Shown one piece after another: positions 22,901 to 33,015 of a stretch of 64,000 nucleotides of DNA (positions are counted from its first letter, which is position 1; each line of letters opens with the position of its first letter). Location: contig CAKMXJ010000006.1 in the NCBI GenBank assembly GCA_928724745.1, forward strand, positions 620,001-684,000, in the 5' to 3' direction. Source of the stretch: Anthracocystis setariae. Taxonomy: Eukaryota > Basidiomycota > Ustilaginomycetes > Ustilaginales > Ustilaginaceae. Made by a program: the position numbers and the translations under genes. The notes beneath the pieces are model-generated. The model worked only from the letters and a program-made list of their open reading frames with translations. It was not told the DNA's origin and made no database searches.

Positions 22901-25900
22901 GTCCTGCTCTTGAGCAGCGCGCCGAGTCGGTCCGCCCTGGTGGAGGCGATCTCTCCTTCGCCAGCTCGTTGCCCTCTCGCCGTGGCAACTTCTTTGGTGG
23001 CGCCTCGCCCAGCGCCGTGGATGAGACGCCTCTGAAGACCGTGTCAGCGGCTGCTGCCAAAGCCGGCGTGCCTCGCCAAGGCCGCGACCTCGAGTCGTCG
23101 TTCGCTGCGCCAAGCGCCACCAGCGTTGCTAGCCATGGCGCCGCTGCCTCCACCGGCAAGCCCGGAGAGTACTATACGGAGCCATCGCTTGCCGCCCTCC
23201 GCACCGCCAACTACAACGAGCTCGCCAAGGTGCACAACTTTATCGTCGGCCGCAAGGGTGTTGGGCAGATCGAGTTCCTCGAGCCCGTCGACCTTACCTC
23301 GATCGACGATCTCAACGACATCCCCGGTGGTATCGTTCAGATCCGTCTTAAGGAGGTGGTTGTCTACCCGGAGGAGGACGACTACGATCCGCGTAACCCC
23401 AAGGACGGCGCTCAGCGCAAGTTCGTTCCCGGCATCAAGGCCAAGCAGGGCACCGGTCTCAACGTGCCTGCTCGTGTCAGTCTTGAGGCATGCTGGCCTA
23501 CCGATCGCGCCACTCGCGAGCCGATCAAGGACGCTGAGCACCCGCGTGTCAAGCAGATGATCAACAAACTCAAGAACAAGCCCGAAACCGAGTTCGTCGA
23601 CTTCGAGCCCGAGTCCGGCACTTGGACGTTCAAGGTCAAGCACTTCAGTCGCTACGGCCTCGACGATTCGGACGAGGATGACGAGGCTGCTCCTGCGGCA
23701 GCGGCGGCGGCGGCTAAGCAGGCTGCCAAGGGCAGTGGTGGCATTCCTGCCAAGCGACCTGCCAGCAAGCGTCTTGCTCCCATGAATGCGGACGACGACG
23801 ACCACCTCTCGGACGAGGATGCTGTCGTTGTTGGCGGCGCCGCCAGCGATGCAGATGATGACGACGATGCCCCGCCACCGTTGCGGACTCTCGATGATGG
23901 TGACATGGATACGGATGACGAGACGAGCCAAGCTGCTGCGATCGCGGCCGCTAAGCAGCGTCAGCGTCGCCAGTACACTCCTTCCTCCACCGCAGCAGGA
24001 CGTGAACGAGCGGGCAGCGCAACACCATCGCGAGCCATGGCGGCCGTAGGTAATGCTGCAGAGGCGCGCCGCGTGCAGGTGATGCAGGCGAGTTTTTTTG
24101 GGCAGGACGACAGTAAACTAGCTTCCGCTGCTGTCGTTCCTGCCAGACCAATGGGAGCCAGCCTGAGCCAAAAGAAGACGCTCAACCTTAGACCTTCGGC
24201 GAATAGCACTGCTAACGTCAAGACATCCCCAGCACCACCAGCAGCTGCCAAAGAGGAGGAACGCAAGCCTGCCCCTGCAAATGCAGCCGCTGTGGAGGTT
24301 AAGCAGCGCGTGCAGGAGGTGCAGCAACCGGCCAAGAAGCTGCGCAAGCTCGATGTGGCGCAGTCAGATGTCAAGGCGGCGGATGGCGAGATGCTTGACG
24401 CGAGTCTGTCGCTCGGTCGCAGTTTCCGAGTCGGGTGGGGGCCGGATGGGTTGCTGGTGCACAACGGTAAGATTGTGCATGGCAATCTTGAAGCCTCTTC
24501 GTCGTCCGCAAAGGCTGAGACGCCGGCGGTCGCATCGGCAACAACTTCGACGCTGGTGATGGAAAAGGTCAAGCTGTTCAAGGATGCCGAGACAGCCAAG
24601 GAGGAAGCTGCGCGAGCCGAGAAGCTGCTCGGCGTCCAGCTTGAGCATACCAACGTCGAGATCGACGACGAAGGTGTTCCCGTCGCGTACACGGACTTTT
24701 CGACGCGCTTCCGCGATTTTGCCGCGTCGTTCGAGCACAAGGACCGAAGCTTCGAGGCGAGTCTGTGGCGACTGGGTGTAGCGCTATTTGATGAGATCGA
24801 GCTGCATTTGCCGGAAGGGGCGCCGTCGGCGACTGCAGAGAGGATCCGCAACATGCGCAGGAAGGCGGCTGTATCGGATTGGCTGCGCCACACTGTGGCG
24901 GGCACAGTGGAGACCGAGGCTCGCTCGCACATCGCGGCTTCGCGTCGAGCCGCTCTGCTGTTCAGCTACCTGAGTGGGAACCAGGTGGAGCGGGCGGTGA
25001 ACGCTGCGTTGGAAGCGGGCGATCTTCGTCTCGCCACACTGATTGCACAAGCGGGGGGCGACGAAGAGGTGCGTGCCGATATCAGCGAGCAATTGCTCAC
25101 TTGGCGCAAGGAAGGCGTTGATGCTCACATCACGCGTGATCACAGGAGGGTGTACGAATTGCTTTCGGGCAACGTGCTAGTGTCGCAAGGTACTGACTCG
25201 CGCACGACCAAGGATCCGATTGATCAAGTCGGGGATCTTGCGGTTTGCGAGGGGCTCGATTGGAAGCGTGCCTTCGGACTGTTCCTCTGGTACGACTCGG
25301 TGTACGAGGCGCCGCTGGAGCACGCTTTTGAGCGGTACGAGGCTCACGTTGCGCCTTGGGCTTCGACGAGTGTGGGGATCGCGCCGCCGCTGCCGTGGTA
25401 CCGCGAGAAGTCGAGTTTGGGGGCTACGCGGTTGAGGCAGTTGTTGCACAAGCCGGGCGGGTATGATCGGGATGCGCTGTTCGAGCTGCTCAAGCTGTAT
25501 GTGGATGCGACGTACGGGCTCGAGCCGGCGCTGAATGCGTGTGCGTTTGGTCCATCGAATGTGGACGCGAGATTGCCGTGGCATCTGTATAATCTGCTCT
25601 CGCGGGTTTTGCAGCGTCGCGATTTCGGAGACCGGATCGAGCTCGGCGTCAACTCGGCCGACGAGGCGATGGACGATAGTGACAAGGTGGATGCCTCGTC
25701 GAAACAACGCAAGGAGCTGCTGGTCCAGGGCAACTCGGCTCGGGCCGATACGTTGGCGTCGTCGTACGCGAGCCAACTTGAGTTGCTAGGACTGTGGAAA
25801 TGGTCTGCATTCATCCTGCTTCATCTCGAACTGAGTGAGTCGCGCTCGACGTCGATCAAGGCGCTGTTGGCGCGCAATGTGGAGTCGCTCGATTCGGCAC

Positions 25901-26676
25901 GGAGGTTTCTGGTGGAACGGCTCAAGATCCCCGAAGCGTGGATGTTGGAAGCGCAAGCGTACGCTGCGCGTTGGCGCGATGACCGGTACGTCGAGTACCA
26001 GCTGCTGCTTAAGGCCAAGAACTTTGTTGCGGCACACAATGTGGCGGCGGTGCACCTGGCTCCCGAGGCGATCATCCGAGGCGACCACGATTTGGTGACG
26101 ATGCTGTTCAGTCCGTTTTACCTGGAGATGGATGGTGGTGGTGATGCGCACGATGAGGTGGCGGGGTGGGGTGAGGGGGCAGCGCTGTATATCGATTATG
26201 TGGCGGCTTCGAGGGAGGTGCCCGGGTTGGCGGCGTTGTTGGGGGAGGAGGGGATGCGGGAGGTGGCGTTGGAGAAGGCGGAGAGGTATGCGGCGAGGTT
26301 GCCAGCTTTGACGGTGGGGGTGAATGCGTTGCTGGGTTCGAGTAGGTGTGGGGGGGAGGAGGAGGAGGGGAGGATGGATGCTAGGCAGAGGACGCATATG
26401 GTGGCACGCACTGAGATCGTGGCCGGGGTGACGAATCTTGCGCGGATCTTGGTGAATTTGGGCACGGTTGTGCGTACGGTTGGGTTGAATGAGAGGGTGG
26501 AGGCGAGGTTGCGTGCGATCTCGGCTGGGTTGTTGGCGAGTAGTTCTGTAAGTGGAGGAGGTGCGGGTGGTAAGGAGGGGGAGGGGGAGGCGAGTGGATG
26601 GGATCCAGCGGCGCTCGAGGTTGGGATGGTTCAGTGTGCGGCAGAGGATTATCTGGCGAGTTTGGTGGCGACGTGA
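19947..26676 (+). CDS. Nup98-Nup96 type nucleoporin precursor
   Basis: Exon 1 is 19947-20115, the intron 20116-20215 (gtaagt...gttgacag) and exon 2 20216-26676, giving 2209 aa. Exon 1 encodes MFGSSGFSGFG and a long poly-Gln run in a different frame from exon 2; splicing joins GFGAST to GFGSTGG. Residues to about 830 are GLFG/FG repeats, interrupted by a GLEBS-like Gle2-binding motif (MPAYSHHSIEELRLIDY, about 229-245). The autoproteolytic domain starts near 1038 and ends in the cleavage site HF/S, predicted between Phe1200 and Ser1201. The C-terminal 1009 aa are the Nup96/Nup145C alpha-helical scaffold. Self-cleavage would give a 1200-aa FG nucleoporin and a Y-complex subunit. Fungal counterparts are Nup145 and Nup189; the exact symbol is left open. 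Confidence 0.93.
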
Positions 26677-26971
26677 TGTTATTTAGCTTTGCCTGTTCTC
26701 TTTTTTTTTGTTTTTTTTTGTTTGTTTGTAAACCCATGTCTTGATTTTTGATTGATTGATTGATATGGTTATGGTATGTGCTGTTTGGTATGGTGGGAGT
26801 GGTTTGGGATCGGGTGGTGGTGGTGGGATCGGGGGTTTGTGGAGGCGTTGGTGTTTTGGCTCTTCTTTTTGCCGACACTTTTTTTTCTTTTTCGACGAGT
26901 TGTGTACCATCTTACACCATCAAACGCTACCAAAACCCATTTGACGAATTTGGGAAGGGGGTGGGAACGAT

Positions 26972-27582
26972 ATGGCTACTACTACTTCTACTACTAGCGG
27001 TTGGGTGCATCCTGTGTTGGGGTTAGTGAATCGATGTGATGGATTGGCACGGGAGTTTGATTTGACGTTTGCATCGTCCTGTGATAGCTTACGAGCATTT
27101 GGAACTTGGCGCCAGCACACTGAGGAGGAGGAGGAGCGGGTATTAATGGGATTACGTACGACATTGGAACGATGTGAGGAGATCGTAACCACAATGCTAT
27201 CATGTATCTACTTGGACATCCCTCACCTTCTCGATCAACTCGACCATCAAACCCAATCCACAACGCTAGTCTCAAATTGGAACCCAAAACTTGCCCTAGA
27301 CGATATCTCCCAACTCTTCTACGTAAGCTCTCAGCTCTCAAACCCCCAACCCCCCTCAAAACCAGATTCCAAAAAGATCCACACTAACTCACTCTCCCGC
27401 TAATCCACAAACAGAGCTACCAAGACCTTCTCACAGAAAAGCGTGAACTACTAGCCGATTTCACCTGCCAAGAAATCCCCGCAGACCAATTCATCCTCCA
27501 ATGGTCCAACATTCATTCAAACCTTTCCAACCAACGCCAAAAACAAGTCGACGACCTCGCCGACCTCCTAGCAGCCTTCTAA
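26972..27582 (+). CDS. Small spliced protein of unknown function
   Basis: Exon 1 is 26972-27322, the intron 27323-27414 (gtaagc...ccacaaacag) and exon 2 27415-27582, giving 172 aa. Both exons keep phase 0, and the second ends LADLLAAF then TAA. The protein looks helical, with acidic runs (HTEEEEERVLMGLRTTLE) and hydrophobic spacing typical of small coiled-coil subunits. No domain is recognised. It follows the nucleoporin in the same direction with a 295-bp gap and is convergent with the RPA gene. The clean splice junctions and sustained frame argue for a real gene. A small subunit of a multiprotein complex is possible, but that is only a guess. Confidence 0.65.
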
Positions 27583-27826
27583 ACCCCCACCCCCCTACCA
27601 CCACCACCACCCCCAACAGCATTGTCAATCCTCTGCTCCATCTAATCCCCCCCAACACCCAATCGAACCTACCGACGATTTCATTCGCTCACAAACCTCA
27701 CACTCACCCTCCCCCCTCCTGGGGGCCCGAAACTGAGAGAAACCCCCCCCCCCCCCAAACTTGATTGAACCAACTACTACACTACGCTTCACAAAAAAAA
27801 GGAAAGAAAAACAAATGTCATGATTT

Positions 27827-29710
27827 TCACAAATACGCCTTGATCGCCTCGACCAACTCCATGCCCGCCTTGGCAAACTCGACGGGTGCACTCCTGGAAA
27901 TGGTATACCTCACCCTAGCCTGATCGTTAAAGGTATCCATCTTGGCCCTGCAGTTGAAGACGTACATCCTATTGGCGGCGCGATGCAGCGCGGCGGTGAA
28001 CTCGCTCTCGCTTTCGTCCTTGAGCTTACACAGCTCGCCCGCCGTCATACCGATAAGCTTGGTCGCATCATCGTTGAAGCCACTCAGCCAGATCTGACCG
28101 GTAGCATCGGCGACGTTGGTCGACAGAATGTAGCGGTACTCGGGTGCTTCGTACGAACGATCGCACTTTTCACACCGCCAGTTGCCCTCGTGATCCTGCG
28201 TCACCTTCTTGTTGCAGTCGTTCGACGGACACGCCGTGTACCACAGGTTTTCCTGGCGGATGTAGACGACGGTGGCGCGGATGTTAAAGTAGTCCGGCTT
28301 TTCCGTCATGCCCAGATTTTCATCCTTGACCTGAGCAATGGTGCGACGCTCGTTGAGAGCTCCAATCGCCCCTCCCGCACCACCGGCACCCGCATTGACC
28401 CCCGCATTGGTGTACGGCTGGATCTGCGCATGCGCTCCATCGTTGTCGTACCATCCGCGCAGCACATGGCTCTCGGTAATGTCCGGATTGATCAGCATGG
28501 TCGAGCTCGAAAACATGCTAAGCGAACGACCTCCGAAATCGCCCACCTTGACGCCCTTGAACGCGATCACAGGCTTTTCATCCACACCGGCGTTGTTGGG
28601 AAACGTTTCCGCATTCTTGCCCCACAACGTGAGCTTGACCGAGCGCGCCGATTGATCCACCAGCGTCAACTCTCGCTTCTGTACGGGACGTTGCGAAGCC
28701 TTGGACACGATCTCGCTGAGCTCGCCGTAGTTTTCCAGGATGCCGATCACATCGCACGTCTGATTGGCCTCGACGCCCTCGAGCTCGTTGATGCGCACAA
28801 ATTCGTACTTGACCTCCGGCACGTCCGAAGCGTCGGTGCACTCCTCGATCTCGGTCGAGTTTTCAAACGTGATCTCGTACTCGTTCTGGATGTTGCTGAA
28901 CTGCTTCTTGGCGATGTTGACGCGCGCCTTGGAGATGAGGTAGACGTGGTTCTCCTGGAGCACGGGGTAGAAGCGGTCGACGGCATCGTTGAAGCCGGTC
29001 GCCTTGATCTCGCCCGAGTCGTCGAGAAGATTGACCGAGAAAAGCTTGCCCTCGCCACGTTGGTTGGACCAGTGGCGGATATCGGATTTCGAGGTGACGC
29101 GAGCCTTGATGGTCCAACGGTTCTGGTAAGGCGAGAGACCCTCGATCGGGTAGATGGGCATACCGGCGTGGACGCTGCTTCCGCCCACGCGGCCAGCCGC
29201 ACCAGCCTTGGTAGCGCCAGCAGCCGAGGTGGCCGGAGTAGTGCGACCAGCCGAGTTGTTGGCAAAGTTGTGATTGTTGCTGCCAAGAGCATGACCGCCC
29301 GTCTCGTGTTTAACGCCAGCTTCCGCCTTGATGGAATCGTCGACGTTGGTGGGGCTGCCGAGACGCTCAGCAGTGGGAGCATGAACGACTTGGAGATCAA
29401 GAAGGATGAGGATGCGACGATTTTGGACCGAGTTGCTTGCGTACTGGGAGATACGGACGATGGTGTGCTTCTCGAGCTCACCAGATTCGACCATGGAGCG
29501 CTTCTGGGAAGCGAGCATGGCCTGAGCGTAGTGAACACCATCCGAGAGAATGATACGGTAACGATCGCCGACGTTGGAAGCGGCGGTGGCACTGGCCTGG
29601 ATTTTTTTGATGCTAAGGATCTGGCAGACGGGATTCTGGACCGAGTTGGCAGGGTCCGATGACTGAATCATCTGGGCAATGGCGCCCTGAGAGAGGTCGT
29701 TGAGCGACAT
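27827..29710 (-). CDS. rfa1: Replication protein A large subunit (RPA70)
   Basis: The product is 627 aa from the ATG at 29710 (MSLNDLSQGAIAQMIQ, aligning with the usual RPA1 N-terminus); the frame extends upstream only via a GTG. The order is the N-terminal OB fold DBD-F (about 1-110), a linker, DBD-A (SPYQNRWTIKARVTSKSDIRHWSN), DBD-B and DBD-C. The DBD-C zinc ribbon is visible as Cys494, Cys499, Cys513 and Cys516. RPA binds single-stranded DNA as a heterotrimer in replication, repair and recombination. The upstream region has an exact ACGCGT (MCB) site. It is convergent with the small unknown gene. Confidence 0.97.
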   Translation of the reverse strand: MSLNDLSQGAIAQMIQSSDPANSVQNPVCQILSIKKIQASATAASNVGDRYRIILSDGVHYAQAMLASQKRSMVESGELEKHTIVRISQYASNSVQNRRILILLDLQVVHAPTAERLGSPTNVDDSIKAEAGVKHETGGHALGSNNHNFANNSAGRTTPATSAAGATKAGAAGRVGGSSVHAGMPIYPIEGLSPYQNRWTIKARVTSKSDIRHWSNQRGEGKLFSVNLLDDSGEIKATGFNDAVDRFYPVLQENHVYLISKARVNIAKKQFSNIQNEYEITFENSTEIEECTDASDVPEVKYEFVRINELEGVEANQTCDVIGILENYGELSEIVSKASQRPVQKRELTLVDQSARSVKLTLWGKNAETFPNNAGVDEKPVIAFKGVKVGDFGGRSLSMFSSSTMLINPDITESHVLRGWYDNDGAHAQIQPYTNAGVNAGAGGAGGAIGALNERRTIAQVKDENLGMTEKPDYFNIRATVVYIRQENLWYTACPSNDCNKKVTQDHEGNWRCEKCDRSYEAPEYRYILSTNVADATGQIWLSGFNDDATKLIGMTAGELCKLKDESESEFTAALHRAANRMYVFNCRAKMDTFNDQARVRYTISRSAPVEFAKAGMELVEAIKAYL

Positions 29711-30496
29711 GGCGTGGGCGATGACAGCTTGGACAGCTGAGGATGCAGGAGCGAGAGCGGGAGCGGGAGCGGGAGCGGGATGGGACGGCAACACCGCTTA
29801 AGTTGCAGTACTGCGATGCGAACTTGAAGTTGGTGCGGGTGAGGCAGCTCCAGTGGGGATGCTTGCCTGTTTGTTTCGGATCTTAACAGAAGTCTGAAGA
29901 GTCTGCACAATAGCAATCTGCGATGTCTGGATGATATGGAGAGGAGAGGAGATGGGATGGTCGGAAAAGGAGTTAGTTGCAAGAGGAACCACTCCACTTT
30001 TTGTTGGAGTTGGGAGCTGAGTGCGCTGTTGTAGTTGACTGTGGCTCAGTCGCGAGCTGCGCCGCTCAAGCAGAGGGCTCAGCAGTGAGTTGTGTGGCGG
30101 CGCAAAAGCACACTTTTCTCGATCTCGGCTTGACTTCTTTTGGCTCATTTACGCGCGCGACGCGTTCCAATTTCTTCTGCACCGAGTTGCTGATGCGCAA
30201 TTTGAAAAGAGACCAACACACACACACACACACCAACTCGTCCGACATTTTTTTTTTTTTCCTTCCTTCCTGAATTGCCTTGCCTGCAGTAAGTGTTGTA
30301 GTTGAGTCTCTCTAACATTTCTGTGGAATATTCACTCACTTTGACATTTGTCAACCACGAATCGAGGCTACAACATGGATTCTGCACACAGGCGATAGTG
30401 GACTGAATTGTATACGAAAAGGTTGCGAAAAGGATGGCGCTTACGTTGCACCCTTCAGATGGTGCTTGCAACAGACTGCTGGCAGCATCGCTGTAT
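29711..30496. promoter_or_regulatory. rfa1 upstream region
   Basis: This 786-bp gap separates rfa1 from the 3' end of the cyclin H gene, both on the minus strand. It has a (GGGAGC)n tract just upstream of the ATG (29756-29780), an MCB-like site and an (AC)n run at 30215-30232. No coding frame is convincing. Confidence 0.5.
30160..30165. promoter_or_regulatory. MCB-type ACGCGT site
   Basis: This is an exact palindromic ACGCGT, about 450 bp upstream of the rfa1 ATG, with a second ACGCG at 30151. MCB elements bind MBF and drive G1/S expression of replication genes, including RPA genes in ascomycete yeasts. Whether MBF acts here is inference. Confidence 0.4.
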
Positions 30497-31915
30497 CTAC
30501 ACCAGAGGGTCTGGCTTGACACTGAACTGCTTCGCCACCGGCACCTCTTCGTCGTCCGAGTCTACGCCGTCCGCCTTTCTCCTCTTCCTCTCACCTTGCT
30601 CTCCCTCCACCTCCGCCTGCCTCTTGTTGAACAGCTTTGAGCCTGGCACCTTCTCGGGATTCATGCACTGCTTTTGCCTCTTATCGATCTCCTTCACCCG
30701 CTCCACATCTTCCGGCCCCTTTCGCTTGCCCGTGAATCCGCCCGTCTCCCTTGTATTCACCACCCCCTCGATCTCATCCAGCACTTGCTCCAGCTCGGCT
30801 CTGCCCATCCCCAGCGGTTGGTTCTCGATCAACGAGCCTTCAAAATCCACCGCCTCAGTAGGTGTAGAGCTGGTCGCCGCAATCTCGTCCTCCGCTGCCT
30901 TGGCTCCTGCCTTTCCTTTGGTTCTTCTCGCCAGCGCGATCTTGACTTTGGCTGCCCTCGCCACCTCCGCCGCCCTCACTTCTTCCCTCTTCCTCTTTCC
31001 TTCTAGCCCGAATGATCTTGCTCTTGCCTCCTTCGCATCCAGCCACTTGGCTACCACTTGCTTTCCATCCGGCTCCTGTACTGCGCGAATGCAAGCCAAT
31101 GCAATCTGCGCTGGCGTGTAGATGAATTCGGCATCCGTAAGTCGACTCGTCGTCAATTTGGCATGCGCAGCTGCAGCCAGCTTGTGCAGATCTTCTCTAC
31201 TCAGCCCTCCTCCCTCTCCCTGTCCCAGCGATTGAAGATCCAACACTAGCCCGTACAACCCGCGATGCGCACCTGTGACAGCGTACTCGAACTGCAGAGA
31301 CTGTGAGACGAGGAACTCCAGATCCAGCACCGTCTTGCGGTTTTCCTCGATCACAGCTGCATCGTTGGATTTGCCGGCAAGTTTTCGGGCAAAGTCGATG
31401 AGGTTGAGTGGGTAGTTCTCCGCTTTTGAAGCGAGAAAGATGCAGGTGACGACGATCTGTTTCGGGTGGAAGTCCATGACCGTGTTGCGCAGGTAGAATC
31501 GCTTGACGTACGTGGTGGCCGTAGCCTCGACGAGTTCTGGCAGTCCTAGAGCACGGACGATCTGCGTGATCTTGACGAGGTAGAACCCGATCAGGGCGAG
31601 TTCATCGTCGACGGAGAGAAACGGGACAGGGCTGCTCGAAGAGGCGGACGAGCTGGGGTTTTCCTCATCCCAAAGACGCTGTAGGCGTTTGCGAGCTGCG
31701 ACATTGCCCTCGGACCTTATACGGGCTAGTTTGGAGGACGAGAAGCGCCAGTTGCGACATTGTGACGTTTGAGCGTACAGGGACGAAGGTCCGAAGGGTG
31801 GGGGCAGGGTTGGGGTGGAGGCGATCTCGACATGCCGCATTGAGGCGGTTGCGTACGATGGACCCGTGGAGGCACTTGAGCGTGATGAGTCCTCTTCTTG
31901 CTCACCTCCAGCCAT
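30497..31915 (-). CDS. ccl1: Cyclin H homologue (TFIIH/CAK cyclin)
   Basis: The product is 472 aa from the ATG at 31915 (MAGGEQEED); the frame runs further up only via a GTG. It has the cyclin H signature SQCRNWRFSSSKLARIR, a first cyclin fold starting at LSVDDELALIGFYLVKITQIVRAL with VMDFHPKQIVVTCIFLASKAENYP, and a second fold. The C-terminal third is Lys/Glu-rich and low-complexity (GERKRRKADGVDSDDEEVP). Cyclin H (Ccl1, Mcs2) activates Cdk7/Kin28 in the CDK-activating module of TFIIH, which phosphorylates the RNA polymerase II tail. It is longer than human cyclin H because of the charged tail. Confidence 0.88.
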   Translation of the reverse strand: MAGGEQEEDSSRSSASTGPSYATASMRHVEIASTPTLPPPFGPSSLYAQTSQCRNWRFSSSKLARIRSEGNVAARKRLQRLWDEENPSSSASSSSPVPFLSVDDELALIGFYLVKITQIVRALGLPELVEATATTYVKRFYLRNTVMDFHPKQIVVTCIFLASKAENYPLNLIDFARKLAGKSNDAAVIEENRKTVLDLEFLVSQSLQFEYAVTGAHRGLYGLVLDLQSLGQGEGGGLSREDLHKLAAAAHAKLTTSRLTDAEFIYTPAQIALACIRAVQEPDGKQVVAKWLDAKEARARSFGLEGKRKREEVRAAEVARAAKVKIALARRTKGKAGAKAAEDEIAATSSTPTEAVDFEGSLIENQPLGMGRAELEQVLDEIEGVVNTRETGGFTGKRKGPEDVERVKEIDKRQKQCMNPEKVPGSKLFNKRQAEVEGEQGERKRRKADGVDSDDEEVPVAKQFSVKPDPLV

Positions 31916-32727
31916 GCTGCCAGCGTGGGCTATGAACAGAGGGTCGATGGGAGAGCTAGTTGGCACGATGAGAGGGTGAGATCAAACGAGAAGTGTTGGA
32001 TAGGCACGGATGCTCTGCTTGGCTCGAATGTGGAGCAATTCGATAAATCTGAACGACGTTCAGATCGAAGGCCGATGGGGTCGCATCGGGGAAAGCATCT
32101 ATTTGACAGCCCAATTTTCAGACCAATTTTTGGAGCGTTTCAAGCGATAATTGCTGCAAGTCGAAAAAAGGCCGACATGAACTTCGGCCCAACCTGAAGG
32201 CAGCCGTCCATCAACCTTGCTATGCAGGATATCAACTTTGGCCGTGATGTTCGACCACAGAGGCATGAGGCATGGTACGAACTCCTCGACGGCACAAACT
32301 TCTCCCTGCGCTCGTCTTCGCAAATTGCAAGGTCGCAATATAGCTGGTCCCGAATGACGATGCCGTGTCAAGTTCGGAACGCGGTACAGGTCAACGTCGC
32401 TTACTGTACTGCAGTCCGAGACTTGCCAGCAAATCCAACTCGCAGGACCCTTTCATCGTGCAGCATCGTTTATGCATCCTGGCAAGAACGCCGAGACGCC
32501 ACCCTTTCAACACTGGGCAAGGCTTACAATACAGCATGTCGCCGAGGTGGTTCAGTTTCGAAGAAGATCACAGAGCTGTAGGCACTGAACGCGAATGGTC
32601 ACCGTCTGTGCAGCTACTGTATACATTCCTGCCACTACGAAAGAAAGCGCCAAACGACGTACGGAACCGGTTGCGTGGTGACCAACTGTGCGGATCGACA
32701 ATGCAGCCGCCACTTTTTTTTTTATTA
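31916..32727. other. Intergenic region between ccl1 and the transposon
   Basis: This 812-bp region includes the ccl1 promoter and the left flank of the transposon. It carries TACTGTAC-type motifs at 32402-32409 and 32615-32622. A ten-T run at 32713-32722 and an AT-rich ATTAAAA stretch lie directly at the insertion point. I see no gene in it. Confidence 0.5.
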
Positions 32728-32730
32728 AAA
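32728..32730 (+). repeat. Left target-site duplication AAA
   Basis: AAA immediately precedes the left inverted repeat and is repeated just after the right one (36521-36523). Three-base duplications are typical of PIF/Harbinger elements, although TTA/TAA is the usual sequence. Confidence 0.55.
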
Positions 32731-32786
32731 GGGGGTATCAATTTCTGCGGACTTCCGAAAGCACGTGCTTTTGATTTTGCGGACTT
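32731..32786 (+). repeat. Left terminal inverted repeat (56 bp)
   Basis: It begins GGGGGTATCAATTTC and ends TTTTGCGGACTT. It matches the reverse complement of 36465-36520 at all 56 positions. It includes the perfect 14-bp palindrome AAAGCACGTGCTTT (32758-32771), which contains a CACGTG core. Confidence 0.95.
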
Positions 32787-33015
32787 CTGAATAAGTCTGC
32801 ATCACTTATGTAAGCTCACCAAAATTGCCAAAACACGCAAAAGCACACACCTTGTCAGAAATCCGTGAGAAAAGCAGTGTTTTTGATTTTGACTCGCAAG
32901 ATCTGCGTGCTTTTTCCATCTTGCGCACGGACAGTGTGTGTCCGACACCTGACCAATCTTCTTCCTCCGCTCACAACAGCAACCACCACCACTTCTACCA
33001 TCAACTCTCAACACA

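Noticed and set aside
27983..29662. 559-codon frame opposite rfa1
   Set aside because: It overlaps the well-supported RPA large subunit completely and has no recognisable domain.
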